From Glycomyces buryatensis (GTDB taxonomy: Bacteria > Actinomycetota > Actinomycetes > Mycobacteriales > Micromonosporaceae), in the NCBI RefSeq assembly GCF_004912275.1, contig NZ_STGY01000083.1, forward strand, positions 124,001 through 188,000: a stretch of DNA of 64,000 nt. Reading direction: 5' to 3'. The position numbers and the translations under genes were made by a program. Position 1 is the stretch's first letter. The number at the start of each line of letters is the position of its first letter. Under the pieces are notes generated by a model. It was given only the letters and a program-made list of their open reading frames with translations. It ran no database searches and was not told the origin of the DNA. Positions 1 through 8,455 of this stretch are shown in pieces.

Positions 1-2777
1 CGATCCCCCCAGGCATTGTCGATCCGGCCCACCGGCGGCCAGTACTTCGCCGTTGACACTCCGGCAGGCCAGGCCGCCTCGGTGCGGGAATACGCCCGGT
101 CCCACTCGTCGCCCGTCACCACCGCGGCGGTGTGCGGCGCCAGGCGAAGCGCCGACTCCTCCACCGGCAGGACACCAGCCCCGACCTGGTCGATCTCCGC
201 CCGGATCGCGATCATCGCCTCGCAGAACCGGTCCAATTCGGCCAGGTCCTCGGACTCCGTCGGCTCGACCATGAGCGTCCCGGCCACCGGGAACGACATC
301 GTCGGGGCGTGGAAGCCGTAGTCGATGAGCCGCTTCGCCACATCCTCGACCGTCACGCCCGTCCGCTGGGTGAGCTCGCGCAGGTCGAGGATGCACTCGT
401 GCGCGACCAGGCCCTGCTCTCCCGCGTACAGCACCGGATACGACTCGCGAAGGCGCGCGGCAATGTAGTTCGCCGCCAGCACGGCGGACGCGGTCGCCGC
501 GGTGACGCCGTCGGGCCCCATCATCCGCAGGTACATCCACGGAATCTGGAGGATGCCGGCACTACCCCAGCGGGCCTGGGAGACCGGCCCGACCGCGCCC
601 GGCGCCTCGGCCATGGGGTCGGAAGGCAGATACGGCGCCAGGTGCTCGGCCACGGCCACCGGACCCACGCCCGGACCGCCACCGCCGTGCGGAATACAGA
701 ACGTCTTGTGCAGATTCAGGTGCGAGACGTCCGCCCCGAACCGGCCCGGCTTCGCCCATCCCAGCAATGCGTTCAGGTTCGCCCCGTCGACGTACACCTG
801 CCCGCCCGCGTCATGGACCTTCCCGCACACCTCCACGATGGACTCCTCGTACACGCCGTGCGTCGACGGATACGTGACCATCAGCGCCGCCAGGGAATCG
901 GCATTGGCCGCGATCTTCGCGTCCAAGTCCGCCAAGTCGACATTGCCGGCCTCATCGCAGGCGACGACCACCACGCGCATGCCGGCCAGGACCGCCGACG
1001 CCGCATTCGTGCCATGCGCCGACGCCGGAATCAGGCACACATCACGGCCCGCCTCCCCGCGATCGGACTGCCACGCCTGGATGGCCAGCAGCCCCGCCAA
1101 CTCACCCTGGGAACCCGCATTGGGCTGCACCGAAACGGCCGCATAGCCGCACACGTCCGCCAGCCAGCCCTCGAGCTGCTCGATCAAACGCCGCCAACCC
1201 GCGGTCTGTTCCCGGGGAGCGAGCGGGTGCACATCCGCGAACTCCGGCCACGTGATCGGCTCCATCTCCGCCGCCGCATTCAACTTCATCGTGCACGACC
1301 CCAACGGAATCATGCCCCGATCAAGTCCATAATCCACATCGGCGAGACGCTTCAGATAACGCATCATCGCCGTCTCCGAATGATGCGAAGAGAACACCGG
1401 ATGCGTCAAGATCGCGTCCTCACGCCGCAGCGACACCGGAATCGCCGCAGCGGTCGCGCCGGCGAGCCGCGCCCCGAAGGCGTCGCAGACGATTCGCAGG
1501 TCCGCCTCGGTCGTGGTCTCGTCGCACGCGACGGCCACCGTGTCGGCGTCCACCCGCCGCAGGTTGATCCCGATGGCCGCGGCCTCGGCGACGACCGTGT
1601 CGGCATGGCCCGGCATCCGGGCCACCACCGTGTCGAAGCACGAATCCCCCGCCACGTCGATCCCGGACCCGCGCAGCGAGGCCGCGAGCCGGGCCGCCTT
1701 CTCCGCGGTGTCCTCGGCGATCCGGCGCAGCCCCTCGGGGCCGTGCCACACCGCGTACGACGCCGCCATGACCGCCGGAAGCACCTGGGCGGTACAGATA
1801 TTGCTCGTCGCACGCTCCCGCCGGATGTGCTGCTCCCGCGCCTGCAACGCGAGCCGCAGCGCCGGAGCCCCGGACGAGTCGCGCGAGACGCCGACCAGCC
1901 GGCCGGGCAGCTGGCGCTTGAGCTCCTCACGGACCGACATGTACCCCGCGTGCGGACCGCCGAAGCCCATCGGCATGCCGAGCCGCTGGGTCGAACCGAC
2001 CACGATGTCCGCACCGAACTCCCCCGGCGCGCGCAACAGCACGAGCGCCAGGACGTCGGCCGCCACCGCGACCTTCGCGCCGCGCTCATGCGCGGCCGCC
2101 ATGGCCTCGGACCAGTCGAGGATCGCGCCGTCAACGCCTGGGTACTGCAACAACATCCCGAACATCGACTCGGGCAGATTCGTCTCGTCCCCGCAGTCGG
2201 TGACGACCAGATCGATGCCGAGCGGCTCGGCCCGAGTCCGCAGCACCGCGAGGGTCTGCGGCAGCACCCGCGAATCCACCACGAACACATCGGAGGCCCC
2301 GCGCGAGGCGGCCCGGCGCGCCAGCAGCATCGCCTCGGCCGCCGCACTCGCCTCGTCGAGCAGGCTCGCGCCCGCCACCGGCAGCCCCGTCAGGTCCGCG
2401 ATCACGGTCTGGAAATTCAGCAGCGCCTCAAGCCGGCCCTGGCTGATCTCGGCCTGATACGGCGTATAAGCGGTGTACCAAGAGGGGTTCTCCAGGACAC
2501 CCCGACGGATCACCGCCGGGGTGTGGGTGCCGTGGTAGCCCAGGCCGATCATCGAACGCATCGGCCGATTGGACTCGGCGATCGCACGCAGCTCGGCCTG
2601 CGCCTCGGTCTCCGACACCGCCGCGGGCAGCGCGAGCGAATCGGACGAGCGGATCAGCGCGGGCATACAGGCGTCCATGAGCGCCTCGATACTGGGTTGG
2701 CCCACGGCCTTGAGCATCGCGTCGCGGTCGGCGGCGCTGGTGCCGATGTGGCGGGAAGAGAAGGAACGGTCGGACAC
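1..2777 (-). CDS. gcvP: glycine dehydrogenase (decarboxylating), P-protein, 3' end cut by window
   Basis: P-protein of the glycine cleavage system: PLP-dependent decarboxylation of glycine and transfer of the aminomethyl group to lipoyl-GcvH. The GTG start at 2777 follows GGAGGA at 2786-2781. Read on minus, 925 residues are visible. The N-terminus contains [18 protein letters not shown]; the PLP lysine lies in [18 protein letters not shown] (Lys691 by my count); the C-terminal half has [15 protein letters not shown]; the last visible residues, [15 protein letters not shown], are the typical near-C-terminal sequence. Family length is about 940-960, so only a couple of dozen residues are missing. 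It is single-chain, not split. It is preceded by a glycine riboswitch; gcvH lies about 2 kb upstream and gcvT is not in the window. Identity is very secure. Confidence 0.97.
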   Translation of the reverse strand, partial: MSDRSFSSRHIGTSAADRDAMLKAVGQPSIEALMDACMPALIRSSDSLALPAAVSETEAQAELRAIAESNRPMRSMIGLGYHGTHTPAVIRRGVLENPSWYTAYTPYQAEISQGRLEALLNFQTVIADLTGLPVAGASLLDEASAAAEAMLLARRAASRGASDVFVVDSRVLPQTLAVLRTRAEPLGIDLVVTDCGDETNLPESMFGMLLQYPGVDGAILDWSEAMAAAHERGAKVAVAADVLALVLLRAPGEFGADIVVGSTQRLGMPMGFGGPHAGYMSVREELKRQLPGRLVGVSRDSSGAPALRLALQAREQHIRRERATSNICTAQVLPAVMAASYAVWHGPEGLRRIAEDTAEKAARLAASLRGSGIDVAGDSCFDTVVARMPGHADTVVAEAAAIGINLRRVDADTVAVACDETTTEADLRIVCDAFGARLAGATAAAIPVSLRREDAILTHPVFSSHHSETAMMRYLKRLADVDYGLDRGMIPLGSCTMKLNAAAEMEPITWPEFADVHPLAPREQTAGWRRLIEQLEGWLADVCGYAAVSVQPNAGSQGELAGLLAIQAWQSDRGEAGRDVCLIPASAHGTNAASAVLAGMRVVVVACDEAGNVDLADLDAKIAANADSLAALMVTYPSTHGVYEESIVEVCGKVHDAGGQVYVDGANLNALLGWAKPGRFGADVSHLNLHKTFCIPHGGGGPGVGPVAVAEHLAPYLPSDPMAEAPGAVGPVSQARWGSAGILQIPWMYLRMMGPDGVTAATASAVLAANYIAARLRESYPVLYAGEQGLVAHECILDLRELTQRTGVTVEDVAKRLIDYGFHAPTMSFPVAGTLMVEPTESEDLAELDRFCEAMIAIRAEIDQVGAGVLPVEESALRLAPHTAAVVTGDEWDRAYSRTEAAWPAGVSTAKYWPPVGRIDNAWGD

Positions 2778-2780
2778 GGG

Positions 2781-2830
2781 TCCTCCGGTGACAGGTCGAC
2801 GGCAGTTGCGGTCCCCTCGTCTGTCACCGG
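2781..2830 (-). promoter_or_regulatory. gcvP: Shine-Dalgarno-masking inverted repeat, riboswitch expression platform
   Basis: CTGTCACCGG (2821-2830 on plus) and CCGGTGACAG (2785-2794) form a perfect 10-bp inverted repeat. In the transcript its 3' arm runs directly into the GGAGGA ribosome site for the GTG at 2777. Just upstream the self-complementary CCGGCGCGCCGG (about 2828-2839) can compete with the 5' arm. This fits a translational ON switch: aptamer and anti-sequestor with glycine, sequestor without. The pairing is visible; the switching mechanism is inferred. Confidence 0.7.
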
Positions 2831-2850
2831 CGCGCCGGCTTCAGAGCGGC

Positions 2851-2948
2851 CAATCCCGGGCGGTCCTGGTACCTGAGAGTTTGAAGCGAGGGACTTGCCC
2901 CTTCGGTGCCGTGTAGCGCATGAGGCCCACGATCTCTCCCGCCCGGTT
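2851..2948 (-). ncRNA. glycine riboswitch (single aptamer) in the gcvP leader
   Basis: Read on minus, the segment shows the conserved core of the glycine (gcvT) aptamer in order: CGGGAGAG, then CACCGAAGGGGCAA, then CTCAGGTACCAGGACCG, with a short P1-like helix. Only one aptamer is present, because the MerR gene ends at 2973. A -10-like TACGAT lies at 2970-2965, right after the MerR stop, so the transcript should start near 2958. Glycine-activated expression of the glycine cleavage system is the known role of this class. Confidence 0.93.
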
Positions 2949-2972
2949 TTCCGGCTCTGCCGCCATCGTATG

Positions 2973-3524
2973 TCAGGATGCCGATTGCCGTCTTCCGGGC
3001 ACCTCGCTCATGTGAGCCGCCGCGTCGGGCACGTGCAACTGCGTCGGTGCCTTGACCGGCGCCTCCCCCGGGAGAGCCGACAGGCGGCCCATCACCTCGG
3101 TGACCGTGGCGCGAACCGCGATCCCGAACACGCCCTGGCCCCCGCGCAGCAGGTCGATGACCTCGCCGGCCGAGCGGCACTCGTAGACGGTCGTCCCATC
3201 GGACATGAGTGTGATCTCCGCCAGGTCCTTGACGCCGCGGCTGCGCAGCGCCTCGACGGCCTTGCGGATGTTCTGGAGCGAGACCCCGGCGTCCAGGAGG
3301 CGCTTGATGACCTTCAGGACGATGATGTCCCGGAAGGAGTAGAGGCGGTTCGACCCCGACCCCGAGGCCCGGCGGACGCTCGGCTCGACCAGGCCGGTGC
3401 GGGCCCAGTAATCGAGTTGGCGGTAGGTGATGCCCACGACCCGGCACGCGGCCGTGCCGCGCCAACCCCGGATCTGGCTGGGCGGGACCGTGGTTCGAGC
3501 GGTCGATTCACTGTGGGCATCCAT
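2973..3524 (-). CDS. MerR-family transcriptional regulator (Rv1830-like position)
   Basis: 183-residue MerR-type DNA-binding protein. Residues about 27-95 form the winged helix: CRVVGITYRQLDYWARTGLV, then RLYSFRDIIVLKVIKRLLDAGVSLQNIRKAVEAL. The C-terminal ~75 residues form a small effector or dimer region ending in a disordered tail. ATG at 3524 has GGAGG seven bases upstream. It lies between gcvP and the bifunctional nuclease, the position held by Rv1830 (ResR/McdR, a growth and division regulator) in Mycobacterium; orthology is inferred from position and HTH sequence. No cysteine cluster typical of metal-sensing MerR proteins is seen. Confidence 0.88.
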   Translation of the reverse strand: MDAHSESTARTTVPPSQIRGWRGTAACRVVGITYRQLDYWARTGLVEPSVRRASGSGSNRLYSFRDIIVLKVIKRLLDAGVSLQNIRKAVEALRSRGVKDLAEITLMSDGTTVYECRSAGEVIDLLRGGQGVFGIAVRATVTEVMGRLSALPGEAPVKAPTQLHVPDAAAHMSEVPGRRQSAS

Positions 3525-3644
3525 CGCATCCTCCGCGCCGTGAGGCTGTCTACGAAGGTGAGACTAACGCCGGGAGCCACCACAATGGCTGGAACAAGAG
3601 AATTGCTCGACAGTGTTGCGGCAGGTAGAGAGCCGCAGGTCAGA

Positions 3645-4115
3645 TCAGTGGTGTTCGCCGAAGTCCTCGGGGCTGATCTCTTCGAGGAACTCGCGGAACT
3701 TCTCCACTTCGTCCTCCTGTGTGTCCGGAAGGACCACCCCGGCCTCGTCCAGGACCTCGTCGGCGCACCAGATCGGGGAATCGGTGCGCAGCGCGAGCGC
3801 GATCGCGTCCGAGGAGCGCGAAGACACCCGAAGATCGTCGTTCAAGACGAGCTCGGCGAAGTAGACCGTCTCGCGCAGCTCGGTGATCTCCACCGACGAC
3901 AGCGTCGCGTCCAGTGCTTCGAGCAGATCGCGCATGAGGTCATGGGTGAGCGGGCGGGACAGCTGCACATCCTGCTGCTGGTAGGCGATCGCCGCCGCCT
4001 CGACCGTGCCGATCCATATCGGCAGGTACCGATTGCCATCGGCCTCTTTCAAGAGGACTACCGGTTGGTTGCTCGGGAGTTCCACGCGGACCCCGACTAC
4101 GGTCATCATCCGCAC
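3645..4115 (-). CDS. bifunctional nuclease domain protein (DUF151)
   Basis: About 156 residues beginning VRMMTVVGVRVELPSNQPVV. The DUF151/BFN core includes GNRYLPIWIGTVEAAAIAYQQ, RPLTHDLMRDLLEAL and SSRSSDAIALALRTDSPIW, followed by an acidic C-terminal tail. Plant members have RNase and DNase activity; the bacterial role is unsettled. A longer frame starts at 4163, but GGAGG at 4123-4127 is seven bases from the GTG at 4115, so I use that start. Mycobacterial Rv1829 occupies the same place between the garA and MerR genes. Confidence 0.88.
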   Translation of the reverse strand: MRMMTVVGVRVELPSNQPVVLLKEADGNRYLPIWIGTVEAAAIAYQQQDVQLSRPLTHDLMRDLLEALDATLSSVEITELRETVYFAELVLNDDLRVSSRSSDAIALALRTDSPIWCADEVLDEAGVVLPDTQEDEVEKFREFLEEISPEDFGEHH

Positions 4116-4275
4116 CGGTTCGCCTCCAACAGCTGCCGTCACCACTGATGCCGGACCCGCCACGGGTGATCCCGAGGCGGGTCCCTCTGTGTCTCAGCCT
4201 ACTCGCAATACACCGACACTCGAAGCGAGTGAACGGCACTGCGCCGGTGCACGGCGGCGCCTCGAACGCGGCCGC

Positions 4276-4713
4276 TCAGGCGGCGGCGGGCTTGGGGCCG
4301 CTGATGAACACCAGGCGGAACTTGCCGATCTGCACTTCGTCGCCGTTGCCGAGCGTCGCGGTCTCCACGCGCTCACGGTTCACATAAGTGCCATTGAGAC
4401 TGCCGACGTCGCGGACGGTGAAACCGACCGCGTCACGATGAAACTCGGCGTGGCGCCGGGAGACAGTCACGTCGTCAAGGAAGATATCTGAATCGGGATG
4501 ACGTCCGGAGGTCGTCACCTCGGTGTTCAACAGGAAACGGGCGCCGGCATTGGGTCCACGGCGGACTACCAGCAGCGCGGTTCCCGCCGGCAGTGAATCT
4601 GCCAGTCGTGCCGAATTCAGCTCCGCGTCGACCTCGCCGCTCTCCTGCAAGGCGGAGAGGTTCATCGTGGCCGTCACATCCGGCGGAGGGAACTCATCAT
4701 TCGAACGCGTCAT
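4276..4713 (-). CDS. garA: FHA-domain signalling protein GarA/OdhI type
   Basis: 145 residues. The N-terminal ~45 residues are flexible and contain the probable phospho-acceptor region DVTATMNL (Thr14/Thr16). The FHA domain occupies about 50-140 with SGRHPDSDIFLDDVTVSRRHAEF and GSLNGTYVN, nearly identical to GarA/OdhI. Family members are phosphorylated by Ser/Thr kinases and then self-bind; the unphosphorylated form inhibits 2-oxoglutarate dehydrogenase and NAD-glutamate dehydrogenase. The exact ETTS motif of mycobacteria is not kept, so the phosphosite is inferred. gcvH is immediately upstream on the same strand, as in Mycobacterium. A PASTA kinase lies at 46548 in this window. Confidence 0.93.
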   Translation of the reverse strand: MTRSNDEFPPPDVTATMNLSALQESGEVDAELNSARLADSLPAGTALLVVRRGPNAGARFLLNTEVTTSGRHPDSDIFLDDVTVSRRHAEFHRDAVGFTVRDVGSLNGTYVNRERVETATLGNGDEVQIGKFRLVFISGPKPAAA

Positions 4714-4747
4714 GGATTGCCACCTTCTACAAGTCTGGACCCTCTGG

Positions 4748-5128
4748 TCACTCCGTAGTTAGCTTCGCATACGCATCGGCGTTGAGCAAAGCAGTGAGCG
4801 AGCCGGAATCCTCGACCTCGATGTCGAACATCCAGCCTGCCTGATAGGGGTCGTCGTTCACCAATTCCGGGGTTTTCGCCAATTTGTCATTGCATGCGAA
4901 AATCTTACCGGTCACAGGAGCGTACACGTCAGAGACGCTCTTGGTCGACTCCACTTCGCCGACCACCTGCTCCGTCCTCACCTCGGCGCCTACCTCCGGG
5001 AGCTGGACGAACACGACGTCGCCGAGTGCGCTCTGAGCGAAGTCGGTAATACCGATACGGACGATATTCCCCTCCCTCTGCTCGACCCACTCATGCTCCG
5101 CCGTATAGCGCAGTTCCTCCGGAATCAC
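4748..5128 (-). CDS. gcvH: glycine cleavage system H protein
   Basis: 126-residue lipoyl carrier protein that shuttles the aminomethyl and dihydrolipoyl groups between the P, T and L proteins. The lipoylation site is Lys63 in VGEVESTKSVSDVYAP, and the start is typical (ELRYTAEHEWV). GTG at 5128 is preceded by GGGGAG with six-base spacing. It is the first gene of a minus-strand group with garA, separated by 34 bp. A -10-like TACGGT (5184-5179) lies upstream and a perfect palindrome sits in the putative leader. Confidence 0.97.
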   Translation of the reverse strand: MIPEELRYTAEHEWVEQREGNIVRIGITDFAQSALGDVVFVQLPEVGAEVRTEQVVGEVESTKSVSDVYAPVTGKIFACNDKLAKTPELVNDDPYQAGWMFDIEVEDSGSLTALLNADAYAKLTTE

Positions 5129-5149
5129 CTGGTGCTCCCCTCTGAGAAG

Positions 5150-5165
5150 CCCGCCGATCGGCGGG
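5150..5165. promoter_or_regulatory. perfect 16-bp palindrome between pgsA-like gene and gcvH
   Basis: CCCGCCGATCGGCGGG is fully self-complementary. It lies 22 bp upstream of the gcvH start and about 90 bp downstream of the phosphatidyltransferase stop. With a -10 at 5184-5179 it would fall at roughly +7 to +22 of the gcvH transcript. It could be an operator, a leader hairpin or a terminator for the upstream gene, since CTTCTC follows it on minus. I cannot tell which. Confidence 0.5.
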
Positions 5166-5253
5166 TCGGACGCACATGACCGTATCGCCTACTGAGAGGG
5201 CGCCGACGGCGGGGCGTGCCTTGCGTGATGAAGGCTGCCGATACCGGTGCTAT

Positions 5254-5859
5254 TCAGGCGGTCACATGCTCGCGGGCGTGCTTGCCGCGGATCAGGCCGG
5301 TCGCCTGCCTCAAGTAGACCACCGCGGCCAGCCAGTACAGGCCCAGACCCCACCACGCCAGGGCCCAACCCAGCGGCTTGGCCCAGGAGTCGCTGTCGGC
5401 CACCAGGCCGGCGATGACGAGCACCGGGAAGGACATGAACACCACCGTGGTCGCGCACTTGCCGAGGAAGTGCACTTGCGGCGGCGCGAATCCGTGCCAG
5501 CGGAGCACCAGCACCATGGACACCAGGACGGCTTCGCGCAGCAGCACCGCCAGAGTGAACAGCCACGGCAGCAGGCCGACGTACGTCAACGACAGCAGCG
5601 CGGTGAGGATGTAGAGCCGGTCAACGAACGGATCCAGCAGGCGCCCGAGCTTCGAGACCTGGTTCATGCGCCGGGCCATCTGCCCGTCGACCCAGTCGGT
5701 GCCGCCGCCGACGGCGAGCACCACCGCGGCCTGCCAGTAGTACTCCGTGGCCATCAGGAGATAGCAGAACAGCGGAATCCCCAGCAGGCGGACAGCGGTG
5801 ACCAGGTTGGGCCACGTCCATACGCCCCAGCCGGCGGGTGGCGCTGCTGACTTGCTCAA
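5254..5859 (-). CDS. CDP-alcohol phosphatidyltransferase family membrane protein
   Basis: 201 residues with about five to six membrane segments. The CDP-alcohol phosphotransferase signature D(x)2DG(x)2AR(x)8G(x)3D(x)3D is complete at residues 55-80: Asp55, Asp58, Gly59, Ala62, Arg63, Gly72, Asp76, Asp80. The enzyme swaps CMP of a CDP-linked donor for an alcohol acceptor at the cytoplasmic membrane. By position it resembles mycobacterial PgsA2 (Rv1822); the acceptor cannot be read from sequence. TTG start at 5859 with AGAGGA five bases before. A leader of about 200 nt separates it from a candidate promoter at 6070-6101. Confidence 0.9.
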   Translation of the reverse strand: MSKSAAPPAGWGVWTWPNLVTAVRLLGIPLFCYLLMATEYYWQAAVVLAVGGGTDWVDGQMARRMNQVSKLGRLLDPFVDRLYILTALLSLTYVGLLPWLFTLAVLLREAVLVSMVLVLRWHGFAPPQVHFLGKCATTVVFMSFPVLVIAGLVADSDSWAKPLGWALAWWGLGLYWLAAVVYLRQATGLIRGKHAREHVTA

Positions 5860-6069
5860 GGCGGTCCTCTCGGTGGCTCGATCGAGCCTTCTCGGTCTCC
5901 TCTCGCCCGCGAGGTTCGCGGACGCGGTGCGGTTCGACGTCGGTTCGGTGGGTGTACAGCGATTCTAGCCTCAGGGGTACGACACTGTATTCCCAAAATG
6001 ACGGGCTGTTGATCGGTAGCTGACGGGCGGAGCCCGACTTTTTGAAGAGTTGGGGCTGGCAACGGGCCG

Positions 6070-6101
6070 TCTATAGAGGAGGTTGTAAACCTCGAAGTCA
6101 A
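6070..6101 (-). promoter_or_regulatory. promoter with 20-bp spacer and central palindrome (MerR-type architecture)
   Basis: On minus, TTGACT (6101-6096) and TATAGA (6075-6070) are separated by 20 bp instead of the usual 17. The palindrome GAGGTTtacAACCTC fills the spacer (6079-6093). Over-long spacers with a central dyad are the hallmark of MerR-family activated promoters. It would transcribe the phosphatidyltransferase at 5859 from about 6063. The 318-bp gap 5860-6177 otherwise holds only the AT-rich patch around this site and the terminator at 6131. Confidence 0.5.
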
Positions 6102-6130
6102 TATATCTTTAGTTAAAAACGTGATAGGAA

Positions 6131-6162
6131 ACAACCCGGACCGATGTACCGGTCCGGGTTGT
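6131..6162 (-). terminator. Rho-independent-like terminator after the 6178 gene
   Basis: ACAACCCGGACC and GGTCCGGGTTGT form a perfect 12-bp stem with an 8-nt loop, 15 bp past the stop of the minus-strand gene ending at 6178. A GTTTTT tract follows about 10 nt later on minus. Confidence 0.8.
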
Positions 6163-6177
6163 GGTTGTCCCTCAGGG

Positions 6178-6804
6178 CTATTGCGGGGGCGCACCCGGGA
6201 TGTCCATACGCTGTTCCGGCTTGCGGAAGAACGCATTGGCGGAGGGCACTGCCAGCAGGATGATCACCAGGAGCGAGCCGAGGGTCGCCAGCAGGACGAC
6301 GGCCCAGTCGACTGCGACGCTCCAGGCGGGGAAGGCCGCGAAGGCGGCGTCGACCAGGGCACCGGCATCGAGGGCCTCCAGGTTCTCCTCGCCGGAGTTG
6401 TCGAACGTCCACTGGAGGAACGGCCCCAGGAACAGCTGCCCGGCGAAGGCGAAACCGCCGCAGACGAGCACCAGCGGCTGGATGACCCAGGTGATGATGC
6501 GGGCCGGGCGCTTGCCGGCGCCGTTGAGGAGTCCCAGGGTGAGCAGGCCGAGGGCCACCACGAGGGTGGTGTACATGCCCGCGCCGCCGCCGAAGTCGTT
6601 CTGCGAGTCGTCGGGCAGGTCGGCTATCTCCAGACCCTGGCTGGCCAGCTCGGCCTCGAAGGCCGCTTCGGCGTCGGCGCCGTAGACCGCGCCGACGATC
6701 GCCGAGACGACCAATGCGACGGCGAGGAGGATCTGGAGCCACACGGCGACCGTGACGGAGCCGGGGCGAGGCGGTCTGGTTGGGGGTTGAAGCGATTGGG
6801 ACAT
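6178..6804 (-). CDS. four-helix membrane protein of unknown function
   Basis: 208 residues beginning MSQSLQPPTRPPRPGSVTV. Proline-rich N-terminus, then hydrophobic segments near residues 16-42, 78-97, 104-130 and 162-185. Between the first two lies an extracytoplasmic acidic loop ending DDSQNDFGGGAG. No catalytic motif is visible and I do not recognise the family. ATG at 6804 has GGAGG five bases upstream; the upstream in-frame codons from 6846 lack a ribosome site. It is monocistronic, ended by the 6131 hairpin. 127 bp separate it from the YesL-like gene that starts the next group. Confidence 0.8.
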   Translation of the reverse strand: MSQSLQPPTRPPRPGSVTVAVWLQILLAVALVVSAIVGAVYGADAEAAFEAELASQGLEIADLPDDSQNDFGGGAGMYTTLVVALGLLTLGLLNGAGKRPARIITWVIQPLVLVCGGFAFAGQLFLGPFLQWTFDNSGEENLEALDAGALVDAAFAAFPAWSVAVDWAVVLLATLGSLLVIILLAVPSANAFFRKPEQRMDIPGAPPQ

Positions 6805-6931
6805 GGCTACCTCCAGGGAATGGATGCCTCTCACGCTAGCAAGCATCGACCACCTTCGCTGGAAGGAATACCGTCCTACTTGAGCATGAGTCGCACCTAC
6901 TCCCCTGGCAGGGCAACGCTCTCGCTCCGGC

Positions 6932-7564
6932 TCATCCCTCCGTCCGGTGCAAGCGGCGCCGGCGGACCGCCACCGCCGCGCCGACCACGCACCCGCTCAT
7001 CGGCATGAACAGGATCGGCAGCGCCCACATGCACGCAAGCAGGACCGCCAAGCCCCCCAACAGGATGCCGGTGCCGCTCAGATCGCGCCTGGTGTCGTCC
7101 ACGGCGACTGCGAACAGGCCCCGCCAGTTCTCGCCGGGCTCCCACGCGGCCGCCGCCCGCAGCAGCACCGTCGCCGCGAGCGCGGTGACCATCAGCGTCA
7201 GCAGGGCCATCTGGCTTCGGCCCGGGACGCCCTCCTGCGCGAGCACCGCCAGGTCGAGGGCCAGCAGTGCGGCGCAGCCGATGACGGCCGCCCCGGCCCG
7301 CCAGCCCTCCCTGACCGCGGTGCGCAGATCGCCGACGAAGTCGCCGAGGGACGAGGGAGTGCCGTCGACGAACGCCGACAGGTGTCTCGCGGACGCGGCC
7401 AGCGCGGCCGGGACCGTCACGATCGGCAGCGCCGCGACGGTGAACCACACGCCGGTCAGCAGGCACTCGGCGAAGAGCGCGAACTGGGTCGACCATTGGC
7501 CGGGCGTGCGGCGGCCCCGGCTGCGGACTTTGCGTCGGCGCACTGTCTGCTCCCTCGTCACCAT
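6932..7564 (-). CDS. YesL/DUF624-like membrane protein
   Basis: 210 residues. The N-terminus contains GQWSTQFALFAECLLTGVWFTVAALPIVTVPAA, followed by a domain ending in several hydrophobic segments. Pattern and setting match the YesL/DUF624 proteins that accompany CUT1 oligosaccharide importers, for example in the B. subtilis rhamnogalacturonan yes locus. Their molecular role is not established. ATG at 7564 is 3 bp after the stop of the permease gene, so it is translationally linked as the last gene of the importer group. The family call rests on context as much as sequence. Confidence 0.72.
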   Translation of the reverse strand: MVTREQTVRRRKVRSRGRRTPGQWSTQFALFAECLLTGVWFTVAALPIVTVPAALAASARHLSAFVDGTPSSLGDFVGDLRTAVREGWRAGAAVIGCAALLALDLAVLAQEGVPGRSQMALLTLMVTALAATVLLRAAAAWEPGENWRGLFAVAVDDTRRDLSGTGILLGGLAVLLACMWALPILFMPMSGCVVGAAVAVRRRRLHRTEG

Positions 7565-7567
7565 GGT

Positions 7568-8455
7568 CTAGCCCTTGACGCCCGAGGTGGCGATGCCCTT
7601 GATGAGGAACTTCTGGAAGACCAGGAAGAACAGCACCACGGGGACCAGCGACAGGAGCGTCATGGCCATCATGCCGCCGTAGTTCGAGATGCCCTCGGAG
7701 TTGTTGTAGGACTGGAGGAGTCGGGGCAGCGGGAACTTGTCGATCTCGTGCAGGTAGATCAGCGGGCCCATGAAGTCGTTCCACGACCAGATGAAGGTGA
7801 AGATCGCGGAGGTGACGATCGCGGGCCGCATGAGCGGCAGCATGATCGAGAAGAAGATCCGGAAGTGTCCGGCGCCGTCGATCTTCGCGGCCTGGTCCAG
7901 TTCTCGGGGGATGCCGCGCAGGAACTGGATGTAGAGGAACACGAAGAACGCGTCCAGGGCCAGGAACTTCCCGATGACCAGCGGGGTGATGGTGTTGACC
8001 ATGTTCAGTTCGCTGAAGATGAGGTACTGCGGGATGAGCATGACCTGGCCGGGCAGCAGGAGCGTGGAGATCACGACGGCGAACATGGCTTTGCGGCCGG
8101 GGAACTCCAGGCGGCCCAGGGCGTATGCGGTGATCGAGCAGGACATCACGATGCCGATGACCGACAGGGAGGCGATGACGGTGGAGTTCCAGAAGAACCG
8201 CCACAGCGGGATGCCGGTGAGGCCCCCGAAGGCGCTCCTGAAGTTGTCCCAGGTGACGGGGTCGGGGATCAGCGAGGTGTCGGTGATGATGTCGGTCGTG
8301 CCCTTGAGGGACGCGGCGATCACCCACACGGCCGGGTAGAGGACGACGGCGAGCACGGCCAGAAGGGACAGGTGCCAGACGGCCGACCTGACGCGTTCGG
8401 AGGTGGTGCGTTCGCGCCTTGGTATGACGCGGCCGTCCGCGAGTTTGATGCTCAC
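7568..8455 (-). CDS. CUT1 sugar ABC transporter permease (MalG/YesQ type)
   Basis: 295 residues from the GTG at 8455 (VSIKLADGRVIPRRERT). Six predicted membrane helices. The EAA-type ATPase-contact loop is IPRELDQAAKIDGAGHFRIF, and the C-terminus SLVPVVLFFLVFQKFLIKGI is typical of MalG partners. It pairs with the permease at 8452-9450; the two overlap by GTGA. Predicted to import a sugar or oligosaccharide with the lipoprotein at 9479. No ATPase gene is in the cluster. Confidence 0.95.
   Translation of the reverse strand: MSIKLADGRVIPRRERTTSERVRSAVWHLSLLAVLAVVLYPAVWVIAASLKGTTDIITDTSLIPDPVTWDNFRSAFGGLTGIPLWRFFWNSTVIASLSVIGIVMSCSITAYALGRLEFPGRKAMFAVVISTLLLPGQVMLIPQYLIFSELNMVNTITPLVIGKFLALDAFFVFLYIQFLRGIPRELDQAAKIDGAGHFRIFFSIMLPLMRPAIVTSAIFTFIWSWNDFMGPLIYLHEIDKFPLPRLLQSYNNSEGISNYGGMMAMTLLSLVPVVLFFLVFQKFLIKGIATSGVKG

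Noticed and set aside
132-2876. 914-codon plus-strand open frame opposite gcvP
   Set aside because: Arg/His/Gly-rich antisense shadow caused by high GC; gcvP motifs on minus account for the region.
5860-6177. Small minus-strand ORF (126 codons) between pgsA-like gene and terminator
   Set aside because: It runs through the promoter/palindrome and the terminator and has no ribosome site or recognisable composition.
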